From the NCBI GenBank assembly GCA_007693485.1, contig REDM01000178.1, positions 1 to 64,000 of the forward strand: a DNA stretch of 64,000 bases, given 5' to 3'. The DNA comes from Spirochaetaceae bacterium. GTDB lineage: Bacteria; Spirochaetota; Spirochaetia; DSM-27196; PWMO01. Every line of letters starts with the position of its first letter. Within the stretch, counting starts at the first letter, position 1. A program made the translations under genes and the position numbers. The notes below the pieces were generated by a model that saw nothing but the letters and a program-made list of their open reading frames with translations, was not told the DNA's origin and made no database searches. Shown one piece after another: positions 34,456 through 43,155 of the stretch.

Positions 34456-36024
34456 ATGGGCAGTGAAACCGACGCATCTCCCCCCACCGGCGCGATCCTT
34501 CGCGAGGTGAGCGACATCTTTACTCGATCCGACGTTCCCGATGACGTCAAGGCGCGCGTGCGCGTCCTGGCCGAAAGCGTGGACCGCCTGGAGAACAACC
34601 TCGAATCCACCCTGCGCGACCTGCAGCAGCTCGGGAAAACGGTGCAGGAGCAGGAGCGACGGAAGCAAAAACTCGAGCAGCAGTTGATCTACAATCGCAA
34701 GACCGGATTGCCCAACCACGTGGTCATGGATCGCGACATCCACGCGGTGATTAACGAGGCGGAGCAATCGCCCACAACCAAGACGGTGTCGCTGGTGATT
34801 CTGGACCTCGACGATCAATACGCGCAAATCAAACAGACCATGGAAGCGGGTATCAGCGAGTGGATCATGTACCGCACGGCAGAGCGCATCCGCTCGCTGT
34901 TGCCGACCAATGCCCGGCTCTACCACACCCGCGAGAACGAGTTTGTCATCATGGCAATCAACCTCGAGGGCGAGGTGTCCGAACTGGTGGACCAGCTGAT
35001 CGACGAAGTGAATCGCCCGTTTCAGTTTCCCGAGTATACCCTGTCGGTGGGATGCACCTGTGGCATTGCGATCTACCCCGAACACGCGCGGACAAAACGG
35101 GTGCTGCTGCGCAGCGCCGACATCGCCCTCACCGAGGCGGTGCGGGCAAATCGCCCGTCCGTGATCTACAACCGACAGCTCGGACACGACATGATCGAGA
35201 AGATGGAGCTGCAAAACAGCATCATTCGCGCGATTGAGGAGCCCTCGATCACCGAGATCGACCGGCAGTTTGCGCTTCACTTTCAGCCGCTGGTACAGAT
35301 TGACTCGATCGAAAGCGCGGTGGTTGATTACCACGCCGTGGGAGCGGAGGCGCTGATCCGCTGGATGCACCCCAAACGCGGTATGGTATCGCCGGGCCGG
35401 TTCATCCCTCTGGCTGAAGAGACGGGGCTCATCGTTCCCATTGGATACTGGGCGCTCTTTTCGGCCACTGCCGAACTGAAGCTCTGGGCGGAATCCGAGC
35501 TTCGCGATCTGTATCTTTCGGTCAATCTCTCTCCGCGGCAGTTCAAGGATCGGTATCTCGTCTCCAACATCTCGCGGGTTCTCTCGAAGAACCAGATCGA
35601 TCCGTCGCGACTTCGGCTGGAGGTGACCGAAAGCAGCGTCATGGATGACCCCGACGATTCAATCCGCAAGATTCGCACCATTCACGAGATGGGGATCAAA
35701 GTGTCGATCGATGACTTCGGCACCGGGTACTCATCGCTCAATTATCTCAAACGGTTCCCCATAAGCACCATAAAACTGGATAAAAGCTTCATCGAAGATG
35801 TATTAATTAATCGGAACACCCAGGGAATCGTTCGCGCGATTCTCTCAATGGCGGCTGCAATGGGACTGAACGTGATAGCAGAAGGGATTGAAACGTACGA
35901 ACAGGCGAGTTTTCTCTATCATGAAGGGTGTACCTGCATCCAGGGGTACTACTTCAGCAAGCCTATGACGTCGGATGCGTTTCGCCGAGAGGTACTGAAC
36001 GACCTGCGGACTACGCGCGCATGA
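34456..36024 (+). CDS. c-di-GMP phosphodiesterase (EAL) with degenerate GGDEF domain
   Basis: 522 residues. The N-terminus (30-75) is a coiled coil. A GGDEF-like domain follows (80-230), but the signature position reads TRENEF, so it is unlikely to synthesise c-di-GMP. The EAL domain (about 270-515) has every active-site block: VGAEALIRW, VNLSPRQF, LEVTESSV, SIDDFGTGYSSL, IKLDKSFI, AEGIET and QGYYFSKP. It should hydrolyse c-di-GMP to pGpG. No membrane segment, so cytoplasmic. The stop overlaps the start of the PP2C gene, indicating an operon. Confidence 0.92.
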   Translation: MGSETDASPPTGAILREVSDIFTRSDVPDDVKARVRVLAESVDRLENNLESTLRDLQQLGKTVQEQERRKQKLEQQLIYNRKTGLPNHVVMDRDIHAVINEAEQSPTTKTVSLVILDLDDQYAQIKQTMEAGISEWIMYRTAERIRSLLPTNARLYHTRENEFVIMAINLEGEVSELVDQLIDEVNRPFQFPEYTLSVGCTCGIAIYPEHARTKRVLLRSADIALTEAVRANRPSVIYNRQLGHDMIEKMELQNSIIRAIEEPSITEIDRQFALHFQPLVQIDSIESAVVDYHAVGAEALIRWMHPKRGMVSPGRFIPLAEETGLIVPIGYWALFSATAELKLWAESELRDLYLSVNLSPRQFKDRYLVSNISRVLSKNQIDPSRLRLEVTESSVMDDPDDSIRKIRTIHEMGIKVSIDDFGTGYSSLNYLKRFPISTIKLDKSFIEDVLINRNTQGIVRAILSMAAAMGLNVIAEGIETYEQASFLYHEGCTCIQGYYFSKPMTSDAFRREVLNDLRTTRA

Positions 36025-36776
36025 TGCTGGAAATTGCTTGCATCAGCGACGTCGGGCTGGTGCGCGAGAACAACGAGGACATAGCGGTTGCCGCGCGAAC
36101 CTACGTGCGCGACGGCGTACTCTCGTCGGTGGAGCCGGTGGACCCGGTGCTGTCCACCGTACTCGGTGTAGCGGACGGGGTTGGCGGCAGCAACGCAGGC
36201 GAGGTAGCGAGCCGATTTGTGCTCGAGCAGCTTGCGCTCGGGATTCACACCCTGGACGGAGAACTCGATTCTGACGCCCTTGATGAGCGAGTGCGCCGGA
36301 TATGCGCCGAGGCGCATCAGGGGCTGATTCGCAAGGGGCTGACGAGTCCGCGGTTTGAGGGCATGGCGACCACCGCAACCGTGCTCTTCGCGTACCGGGG
36401 ATCGTGGTACGTGGCCCACGCCGGGGACTCGCGCTGTTATCACGCGGCCCGGGGGAGCTTGCGCCAACTGAGCCGCGACCACACCCTCCGGGAGTTCACC
36501 GGCAACCCAAAGATACCCGGCAACATCCTGGTGAACTGCTTTGGCACGCAGGACGAGTTCTTCATCGACTTCTTTCGCGTCTGCGACCAGTGCGAGGCGG
36601 GCGACGTCTTTCTGCTGTGCAGCGACGGTCTGTCCGACATGGTGTCAAATGATACGATCCTGACCACATTGACCGACGAGCCCGATCTCGCAACCGCAGC
36701 GCAGGAGCTGGTGTCGGCCGCCAAGGAATCCGGCGGCCGTGATAATATTACGCTGGTGGTTGCACGCGTATTGTAA
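36021..36776 (+). CDS. PP2C-family protein Ser/Thr phosphatase
   Basis: About 251 residues starting in the ATGA overlap with the EAL gene. Metal-binding and structural motifs are intact: DVGLVRENNEDI, VLGVADGVGGSNAGEVAS, YVAHAGDSRCYHAARG, LRQLSRDHT, LLCSDGLSDMVS and GGRDNITLVVARVL. Bacterial PP2C enzymes dephosphorylate Ser/Thr-kinase targets or anti-sigma antagonists. No kinase is nearby. The four-base overlap with the EAL gene points to joint expression. Confidence 0.92.
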   Translation: MMLEIACISDVGLVRENNEDIAVAARTYVRDGVLSSVEPVDPVLSTVLGVADGVGGSNAGEVASRFVLEQLALGIHTLDGELDSDALDERVRRICAEAHQGLIRKGLTSPRFEGMATTATVLFAYRGSWYVAHAGDSRCYHAARGSLRQLSRDHTLREFTGNPKIPGNILVNCFGTQDEFFIDFFRVCDQCEAGDVFLLCSDGLSDMVSNDTILTTLTDEPDLATAAQELVSAAKESGGRDNITLVVARVL

Positions 36777-36806
36777 CGCGACGCAGAGTCGGAGTACCTT
36801 GCAGTC

Positions 36807-37340
36807 GTGGACCGACGGCAATACGAAAAGCTCGAACTGATCGCCTTTATGGGCGCGCTCTGCCTGTTTTTCTCCACCATAGAGTACCTGTTCCCCAAGC
36901 CGTTTCCCTTTTTCCGGCTCGGACTGGCAAACCTGCCGGTTCTCGTCACCATCAAGCTCTTTCCGCCGGCATACGTGCTGTTGCTGGTACTGCTCAAGGT
37001 GTTGGGACACGGCCTCATCAACGGCACCCTTGCTTCCTACGTCTTTCTGTTCTCCACGGCCGGCTCCTTTGCAAGCGCTGTGGTGATGCTTGCGGCGTAC
37101 TATCTCTGCCGGGACCGCATAACGCTTCTGGGCATCAGCGTCTTTGGCGCCCTCGCGAGTAACGTGGTACAGATCTTTTTGTCGGTAACCTTCATCTTCG
37201 GCAGGTCGGCATGGATCATCGCGCCGCCCTTCATGGCGCTGGGATCGGTCAGCGGTGTGGTGGTAGGCATCTTCGCCCAGCGGTTTTTCACCCAGTCCCG
37301 CTGGGTGGCGGCTATTCGCACCTACTACGCGCCTGCCTGA
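36807..37340 (+). CDS. Gx transporter family membrane protein
   Basis: 177 residues, start GTG 36807, five to six hydrophobic segments. FPFFRLGLANLPVLVTIKLF followed by LLVLLKVLGHGLINGT is typical of the Gx_transp family, once annotated as heptaprenyl diphosphate synthase component I. The fold resembles substrate-binding S components of ECF importers. The next gene looks EcfT-like, supporting a transport role; the substrate is unknown. Confidence 0.7.
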   Translation: MDRRQYEKLELIAFMGALCLFFSTIEYLFPKPFPFFRLGLANLPVLVTIKLFPPAYVLLLVLLKVLGHGLINGTLASYVFLFSTAGSFASAVVMLAAYYLCRDRITLLGISVFGALASNVVQIFLSVTFIFGRSAWIIAPPFMALGSVSGVVVGIFAQRFFTQSRWVAAIRTYYAPA

Positions 37341-37347
37341 GTCTGAC

Positions 37348-38004
37348 ATGCCAACCAACCGCCGGCGTCGACGACCGCCCAACCGACTCAAGGAGCACTT
37401 CAACGCGATGCATCTCTTTCTTACCGGGGCCCTCGTGCTTCCCGCCTACCTGTTTCAGCCGCTGCTCGTTGTGCGGATCGCACAGGTGCTGCTCTTTGCC
37501 GGGCTCGCCCACCTGGCCGGAAAACGCATCATGTGGATCTACTTTGCCATTACCGTTGCGTCGATCGCCTTCTTCAACCTGCTCACGCCGTTTGGCCGGG
37601 TGTTGGTATCTCTTGGGCCCCTGACGATCACGCGCGGTGCGCTCGAGGGCGGACTGATGAAGGGGTTCACCATCGTTGGGCTCGTGTTTATCTCGCTCTT
37701 TTCCATTCGTCCTGACCTGCGATTGCCGGGACGTCTGGGGGGGCTGGTCGCGCGGGTGTTTTTCTACTTTGAGCGTATTATCGAGGGCAAAAAGCGGATT
37801 CAGGCCCGCCGCCTGATTGCGAGTATCGACGATGTTCTGGAAGAACTCTACGTGCCGGGCTCCGTTGCGGAAACTGCACCGGTGGAACGGATTGACACAA
37901 CGGCTTTGGGGTATGCTCTGATGGTGGCGGTCCTGGGACTCAACTGGGGGCTGCTCCTTGTTCAATCTCACATCGACTTGGTAGGATGGATGACATGGGT
38001 TTGA
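37348..38004 (+). CDS. membrane protein resembling an ECF transporter T component
   Basis: 218 residues with a basic N-terminus and about five membrane helices plus one at the C-terminus. [20 protein letters not shown] followed by [12 protein letters not shown] is the pattern seen in EcfT/CbiQ proteins, and the cytoplasmic stretch [18 protein letters not shown] sits where EcfT has its ATPase-coupling helices. Seven bases after the Gx gene. No ECF ATPase is nearby. Its last 10 bases overlap the kbl start. Assignment is by pattern only. Confidence 0.5.
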   Translation: MPTNRRRRRPPNRLKEHFNAMHLFLTGALVLPAYLFQPLLVVRIAQVLLFAGLAHLAGKRIMWIYFAITVASIAFFNLLTPFGRVLVSLGPLTITRGALEGGLMKGFTIVGLVFISLFSIRPDLRLPGRLGGLVARVFFYFERIIEGKKRIQARRLIASIDDVLEELYVPGSVAETAPVERIDTTALGYALMVAVLGLNWGLLLVQSHIDLVGWMTWV

Positions 38005-39200
38005 GTGCCCGAATGGAAGCAGAATTCTCCCGCATCGATGCGGATCTCGCGCGTCTCAAGGACAACGGGCTCTACAAGCGCGAGCGGATTATCACCGGAC
38101 CGCAAGACGCGCATATTTCGGTGGAAGACGGACGCACGGTCATTAACCTCTGCGCCAACAATTATCTGGGGCTTGCCGCCCACCCCGAGGTGATCGCAGC
38201 GGCTCACGAAGCGCTCGATCGCTGGGGTTACGGCCTCTCTTCGGTGCGGTTCATCTGCGGAACCCAGGAGATCCACCGCCGGCTTGAGCAGGAGCTCGCG
38301 GAGTTTCTCGGGACCGAAGATGCGATCCTCTACGCCTCCTGTTTTGATGCCAACGGCGGCCTGTTTGAGACCCTGCTCGGGCCCGAGGACGCAGTGATCT
38401 CGGACTCGCTGAACCACGCGAGTATCATCGACGGCATCCGGCTCTGCAAGGCGCGGCGCCATCTCTACCGCAACGCGGACATGAACGAGCTGGAGGAGCG
38501 GCTGCGGGAAACTCAAGATGCTCGCGTCCGGCTGATCGCGACCGACGGTGTTTTTTCGATGGATGGGACCATCGCGCCCCTGGATAAGATCTGCGATCTG
38601 GCAGAACGGTACGACGCCCTGGTAATGATTGATGATTGCCACGCCGTGGGGTTTCTGGGTGAGGGCGGACGGGGCACCCACGAGTACCGCGGAGTCATCG
38701 ACCGGGTGGACATCATCACCGGCACCCTCGGAAAGGCACTCGGGGGCGCGAGTGGTGGGTATACCGCGGCACGGCGCTCGGTGGTTGAGATGCTGCGCCA
38801 GCGTTCGAGACCCTATCTGTTCTCCAACTCGGTGGCACCGCCGATCGTCGGGGCGTCCCTGGCTGCCCTGGATCTGGTGCGCCGCGATACGACGCTTCGC
38901 ACCCGCCTCTTCGAGAACACCGCCTGGTTTCGCAGCGCCCTCGCTGCCGCAGGTCTGACCGTGCCCGAGGGTACCCATCCCATCGTGCCCATCATGCTGG
39001 GAGAGGCACAGATCGCCCAGACCATGGCAACGCGGCTTCTGGAGCACGGCATCTATGCGGTTGGATTTTTCTTCCCGGTGGTTCCGCAGGGAACCGCCCG
39101 TATTCGAACCCAGGTCTCCGCGGCGCACTCCCGCGAGGATCTCGAACGCGCGGTTACCGCCTTTGCCGAGGTGGCCCGCGATCTTGGCGTGTTGGCGTGA
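37995..39200 (+). CDS. kbl: glycine C-acetyltransferase (2-amino-3-ketobutyrate CoA ligase)
   Basis: 401 residues, nearly identical in pattern to E. coli Kbl: [62 protein letters not shown], the PLP-lysine motif [19 protein letters not shown], and [19 protein letters not shown]. It splits 2-amino-3-ketobutyrate with CoA to glycine and acetyl-CoA, or runs in reverse. Start ATG 37995 has AGGA eight bases before; ATG 37986 is an alternative. Threonine dehydrogenase (tdh), its usual partner, is absent; a VOC protein follows instead. Confidence 0.95.
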   Translation: MGLSARMEAEFSRIDADLARLKDNGLYKRERIITGPQDAHISVEDGRTVINLCANNYLGLAAHPEVIAAAHEALDRWGYGLSSVRFICGTQEIHRRLEQELAEFLGTEDAILYASCFDANGGLFETLLGPEDAVISDSLNHASIIDGIRLCKARRHLYRNADMNELEERLRETQDARVRLIATDGVFSMDGTIAPLDKICDLAERYDALVMIDDCHAVGFLGEGGRGTHEYRGVIDRVDIITGTLGKALGGASGGYTAARRSVVEMLRQRSRPYLFSNSVAPPIVGASLAALDLVRRDTTLRTRLFENTAWFRSALAAAGLTVPEGTHPIVPIMLGEAQIAQTMATRLLEHGIYAVGFFFPVVPQGTARIRTQVSAAHSREDLERAVTAFAEVARDLGVLA

Positions 39201-39231
39201 GTGTCGCCGTACCGTGAGAGGAGTAACACCG

Positions 39232-40296
39232 GTGGACTACATGATCAGTGGGATACAGCAGATTGGGGTTGGAATTCCCGACAAGGAGCGTGCCTGGCGC
39301 TGGTACCGCGAGCACTTCAACATGGATGTGCCGGTGTTTCAGGAGGCCGCGGAGGCCCCGCTCATGACGCTCTACACCGGGGGTGTGGTCCAGAGCCGTG
39401 ACGCGGCCCTCGCCCTCAACATGGCCGGTGGTGGCGGATTTGAGATCTGGCAGTACACAAGCCGGATTCCGGTGCCCCCGTCCTTCCAGCCCGCGCTCGG
39501 CGATTTTGGAATTCTCGCTGCGCGTATCAAGACGCAGGATACCCGCGCGGTGGAGCGAAGGCTGCGTGAGCGGGGGGCCATGGTGCTTGGAAAGAGCGCT
39601 GCCGATCCGGTCGGCAACCTGCACTGTTTTGTGCTCGACCCGCACGGTTTCCTGTTTGATGTGGTGACCGAACGGGAGGGCTGGTTTGGGAGGACGGGCC
39701 CGAGCGGAACCGGCGGAGTCAGCGGCGCCATGATCGGCGTGTCCGACGTGGAAGCCGCCCGGCGGCTCTACAGCGGTCTCTTGGGGTATGACCGGGTTGT
39801 GTACGACGAATCCGGGGTGTTCGACGACCTTTCAGCCCTTCCCGGTGGTGGGGCGACGCTGCGACGGGTACTGCTGACACACTCTCAGCCGCGAAGCGGT
39901 GCGTTCTCGCAGCTTCTGGGCCCCACGTCGATCGAGCTGATTCAGGGGCTGGACCGCGACGGCCGCAACCTCTTTCGCGACCGGTACTGGGGTGACCTCG
40001 GGTTCATTCACCTCTGTTTCGACGTCATCGGTATGAACGCGCTCAAGGAAGCCGCAGCGGATGCCGGATTCGCCTTCACCGTCGACAGCGGTGAAAGCTT
40101 TGACATGGGAGAGGCTGCCGGACGGTTTGCCTATCTGGAAGATCCGGACGGGAATCTGATTGAGTTTGTGGAAACGCACCGCGTCCCGATCATCAAGGCT
40201 GCCGGCTGGTACCTCAACCTGCAGAAGCGCAACCCGCGAAAGCCGTTGCCGCGCATGATGATCAGGGCGATGGGATTGGGCCGCATCAAGGAGTGA
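39232..40296 (+). CDS. two-domain VOC-family protein (glyoxalase/dioxygenase-like)
   Basis: 354 residues from GTG 39232 (SD GAGAGGAG). Two VOC modules: the first begins QIGVGIPDKERAWRWYREHF and the second SGAMIGVSDVEAARRLYSGL, with C-terminal LEDPDGNLIEFVET. Likely metal-ligand His and Glu residues appear in both halves (FVLDPHGFLFDVV, FIHLCFDV, LIEFVE). The family includes glyoxalases, extradiol dioxygenases and epimerases. It follows kbl by 31 bp and probably shares its transcript. Function cannot be narrowed. Confidence 0.75.
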   Translation: MDYMISGIQQIGVGIPDKERAWRWYREHFNMDVPVFQEAAEAPLMTLYTGGVVQSRDAALALNMAGGGGFEIWQYTSRIPVPPSFQPALGDFGILAARIKTQDTRAVERRLRERGAMVLGKSAADPVGNLHCFVLDPHGFLFDVVTEREGWFGRTGPSGTGGVSGAMIGVSDVEAARRLYSGLLGYDRVVYDESGVFDDLSALPGGGATLRRVLLTHSQPRSGAFSQLLGPTSIELIQGLDRDGRNLFRDRYWGDLGFIHLCFDVIGMNALKEAAADAGFAFTVDSGESFDMGEAAGRFAYLEDPDGNLIEFVETHRVPIIKAAGWYLNLQKRNPRKPLPRMMIRAMGLGRIKE

Positions 40297-40327
40297 TGCG
40301 GCCCGTCGGGCATCCGGGGAGAGCCGG

Positions 40328-40351
40328 GCAGCCTTCTATGCTGCGCTTTTT
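40328..40351 (+). terminator. weak intrinsic terminator after the VOC gene
   Basis: GCAGC (40328-40332) / GCTGC (40340-40344) stem with a 7-nt loop, followed by GC and five T (40347-40351). It overlaps the end of the convergent oxoamine synthase gene. Confidence 0.35.
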
Positions 40352-41625
40352 CCGTAGACCCGGGTGATCTTTGCTTCGTCTTCGCCGTTGAACTTCAGAT
40401 CCATCTTCAGCTCGTCGCGCATCTGCCGAAAGACTTCGATGGTCCGGTTGATGTCGTCGTCGTTGTGGGATGTGGTGGGAATCATCCGGAACATACAGAG
40501 CCCCAGCGGGATGACCGGGTAGGTGATTGCGGTGGCAAACACGCCGCGGTCGCGCAGGAAGCGGACCAGCTGCTTGCCGACCTCCTCGGTCTGACGCCCA
40601 TTGATAGGGGCAAACACCGCACAGATGGGGGACTCGCCCGCGCCAATGAAATACCCAAGCTCTCGCAGTCCATTTTTCAGTTTGTCGGAGTTTTCCCACA
40701 TCTTTGCGCGATTTGCATCGGCGTTCTTCACGAGATCCAGGGTCTTCTGCAGCGATTTCACGTAGATCATGGGAAGACTCTTGGCAAACACCTGGGTGCG
40801 AGCGTTGTAGCTTATCCAGTCGCGCACCGCCTTGGTTGTTGCCGAGAAACCGCCGATTGATGCGAACGCCTTGGCGAAGGTTCCAAAGTAGACGTCCACC
40901 TCGTCCTGCACGCCAAAGTGATCGGCAACGCCCCGTCCCTGAGAGCCCATGACGCCCCAGCCGTGCGCGTCGTCCACGAAGATGCGGAAGTTGTATTTCT
41001 TCTTCAGTGCGGCGATCTCGTCCAGTCGCGCAAGGTCGCCGGTCATGCCGTAGACGCCCTCGACAAGGACCATCGATCCACCCTTACCCTGCTTCTCTAC
41101 GCTCTGCAGCACACTCTCGAGGTCGGCGATGTTGTTGTGCTTGAACACCCGAACCTGCCCCGGCGCCATCATCGCCGCATCGACGATACAGGCATGGGCG
41201 AGCTTGTCCATGATGAGGGTATCCTCGGGACCCGCGAGTGAGGTGATGGTACCAATGACGCCCAGGTATCCGTAGTTAAACAGGATTGCGGCTTCCTTCT
41301 GCGTGAACGCTGCAAGTTCGCGCTCAAGCTGAAGGTGGTACGGGGTATTGCCGGTCATCATCCGGGAACCCATCGGTGCGCTGACCCCGTAGGTTTGAGC
41401 TGCCTCTACGGCGACCTGCTTGATCTCTTCGTTCTCCGCCAGGCCGAGGTAGTTGTTCACCGACCACATGATGCGAGGGCTCCCCTCGAACTCCATCATT
41501 CGTCCGGGAATCGGGTCGACAATCGGTCGGGTGAAGTAGTGATCGTCTTCTACCCGCTGGCCGCCATAGTACCCGCCATCACCATGACACTTATCAAAGA
41601 TGTCCGGTCGCGTGTTCATCTCCAT
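40336..41625 (-). CDS. alpha-oxoamine synthase, probable cysteate (or serine) fatty acyltransferase
   Basis: 429 residues, fold-type I PLP enzyme of the alpha-oxoamine synthase family. It differs clearly from Kbl at 38-39 kb. IMWSVNNYLGLAENEEIKQV, PMGSRMMTGNTPYHLQLERE, HACIVDAAMM, FVDDAHGWGVMG, the PLP-lysine segment FGTFAKAFASIGGF, and FAKSLPMIYVKSLQKTLDL match what I remember of Bacteroidetes serine palmitoyltransferase-like enzymes that condense cysteate with a fatty acyl thioester. Start ATG 41625, five bases after GGAGG. It lies 15 bp downstream of a cysteate synthase gene, which makes cysteate the likely amino acid. 3-Ketocapnine would be the product. Confidence 0.8.
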   Translation of the reverse strand: MEMNTRPDIFDKCHGDGGYYGGQRVEDDHYFTRPIVDPIPGRMMEFEGSPRIMWSVNNYLGLAENEEIKQVAVEAAQTYGVSAPMGSRMMTGNTPYHLQLERELAAFTQKEAAILFNYGYLGVIGTITSLAGPEDTLIMDKLAHACIVDAAMMAPGQVRVFKHNNIADLESVLQSVEKQGKGGSMVLVEGVYGMTGDLARLDEIAALKKKYNFRIFVDDAHGWGVMGSQGRGVADHFGVQDEVDVYFGTFAKAFASIGGFSATTKAVRDWISYNARTQVFAKSLPMIYVKSLQKTLDLVKNADANRAKMWENSDKLKNGLRELGYFIGAGESPICAVFAPINGRQTEEVGKQLVRFLRDRGVFATAITYPVIPLGLCMFRMIPTTSHNDDDINRTIEVFRQMRDELKMDLKFNGEDEAKITRVYGKSAA

Positions 41626-41640
41626 TGCTTCCTCCATATG

Positions 41641-42939
41641 CTATCGACGGGCACCGTCTGGTGCATCCATTACGAGCCGTGCAACCGTCTCAGGATGGGC
41701 TTCCGCGCGGGAAACCACCACTCTGGGAGCAACTGCATAGGTTTTCTGTTCTCGAGCAAACCGGCGCATACCGCCACCGGTGATGTTGAGCATGATTGTT
41801 GCATCGGGTTCGACCGAACCGTCGCGTACCGCGGCCACCAGGCTCGCAACCGCAACGGCGGCGGCCTCGGCAATGTCAATTCCTTCGGTATCTTCAAACA
41901 GCTGTGCGGCGGCACGGGCATCGTGGTTTTCGACCGCAAAGATCTCACCGTCGGTGGCGCAGAGTGCGTCGTAGAGACCACCGGTTACCGAGTAGGGTGG
42001 GTTGCGGTTTGAGAGCACCGCAGCGTAGATATCGTTGATCTGTGCTTTTTCGGTCGCCTCATCGCAATGCACGAGGGCCCGCGAGCGCAGCCTCCACGAG
42101 TCGTACATGAGGAGGAAGGGCGCGTTCTGGGACAGCATCAGTTTCATGGTGGTCTTCCCAAAGCGCCCGTCGGCGAGGAATCGCCGATTGGCCTCCCACG
42201 CGGCGATCGCTCCGGTCCCGCTTCCGATCGCCTGAAAGAAATAATCGGGGATGCGTCCGATGGTTGTGACGGCCGAGAGCACTGTGGTCCCCATTCCGTC
42301 GCGTCGGGCTACGTTGCGCGCACCGCCCTCGGCAACATAGCCGTCGAGCGATGCGATCATCGCAGCAAGGTCGATCGCGTCTGAGTAGTCGGCGCCGTCA
42401 CCTGCGGCCACTACCGTGACGCAGTTGTGCACCGGAAATGGGCTCCAGACGGCGTCGAGGTTTTTTTCGGGAACAACAACCACCGCCGGGATTCGATTCT
42501 GCGAACAGACGTGGATGAAGGCGCGCGCGGTGTTTCCCGCCGAGGCAACCACAAGCGATGCGGGAAAGTCGTCGGGAATGCGACCACACACCGAAAACGC
42601 CTCGCACTCCTTGAAGGTGCCGGTGAGCATCAGCGCGTCTCGTTCGGGCCAGTATCCGCTGAAGGTGACGTAGAGATTGTTCAGCCCCAGTTCGCGGGCG
42701 AGGCCGTTGCTTTTGTAGGTAATGGGAGCCGACGATCCCGAAAGGCTCCGCGACAGGGGGAGCCAGTCGCGGAAGCGATAGATCCCGTGATCGGCATCAA
42801 GCAGCTGTAACCGGCGCGCCTGGTACTCGGTACGAAGGAGGGCGGATTGAGGAGCCCCCGCGTTTCCCAGCAGAATGGTATTTCGACTGTCGGGAAGACG
42901 GTGGCCGGAACCCAAGCAGGTGAGTTCGTATTCTGTCAT
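41641..42939 (-). CDS. cysteate synthase (threonine synthase-like)
   Basis: 432 residues, fold-type II PLP enzyme. It would replace the phosphate of O-phosphoserine with sulfite to give L-cysteate. Recognisable segments: TYKSNGLARELGLNNLYVTF, GYWPE, the PLP-lysine region LTGTFKECEAF, VVASAGNTARAFIHV, EGGARNVARRDGMGT, FFQAIGSGTGAIAAWEA and the phosphate loop LNITGGGMRRF. These fit the cysteate synthase family known from Methanosarcinales coenzyme M synthesis and Bacteroidetes; ordinary threonine synthase is the main alternative. Start ATG 42939 after ACAGG; a TTG lies 6 bp upstream. First gene of a two-gene operon, divergent from a TetR regulator. Confidence 0.85.
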   Translation of the reverse strand: MTEYELTCLGSGHRLPDSRNTILLGNAGAPQSALLRTEYQARRLQLLDADHGIYRFRDWLPLSRSLSGSSAPITYKSNGLARELGLNNLYVTFSGYWPERDALMLTGTFKECEAFSVCGRIPDDFPASLVVASAGNTARAFIHVCSQNRIPAVVVVPEKNLDAVWSPFPVHNCVTVVAAGDGADYSDAIDLAAMIASLDGYVAEGGARNVARRDGMGTTVLSAVTTIGRIPDYFFQAIGSGTGAIAAWEANRRFLADGRFGKTTMKLMLSQNAPFLLMYDSWRLRSRALVHCDEATEKAQINDIYAAVLSNRNPPYSVTGGLYDALCATDGEIFAVENHDARAAAQLFEDTEGIDIAEAAAVAVASLVAAVRDGSVEPDATIMLNITGGGMRRFAREQKTYAVAPRVVVSRAEAHPETVARLVMDAPDGARR

Positions 42940-43050
42940 GAACAACCTGTTCTTTTCACGCTGTGCCGATGATCAACAACCTTTCCGCCTATTGTCAACT
43001 GATTTCTTGTCGAATGGCTGTTCCTCATCGTTTTCTTACCGTTTGGCCGG

Positions 43051-43062
43051 GAACGCGCGTTC
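43051..43062. promoter_or_regulatory. perfect 12-bp palindrome between cysteate synthase and tetR genes
   Basis: GAACGCGCGTTC reads the same on both strands. It sits in the 200-bp divergent region and is a candidate operator for the TetR protein. The same region has a perfect minus-strand TTGACA (42998-42993) that could serve the cysteate synthase operon, though its -10 is poor. Confidence 0.45.
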
Positions 43063-43120
43063 GTCGCTGCGCCGATTACAGAGAAAAGCAGTTTTTATGA
43101 CATAAAAGAGTAGTGAAGAT

Positions 43121-43149
43121 TTGAGAATTGGATTCATTTTGTGTATGAT
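43121..43149 (+). promoter_or_regulatory. strong promoter of the tetR-family gene
   Basis: TTGAGA (43121-43126), 17-bp gap, TATGAT (43144-43149), ten of twelve consensus bases. Transcription should start near 43156, at the GTG codon itself. Confidence 0.75.
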
Positions 43150-43155
43150 AGAGTG

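Noticed and set aside
34456-36024. Diguanylate cyclase activity of the GGDEF-EAL protein
   Set aside because: The GGDEF signature reads TRENEF, which lacks the catalytic glycines; only the EAL domain is intact.
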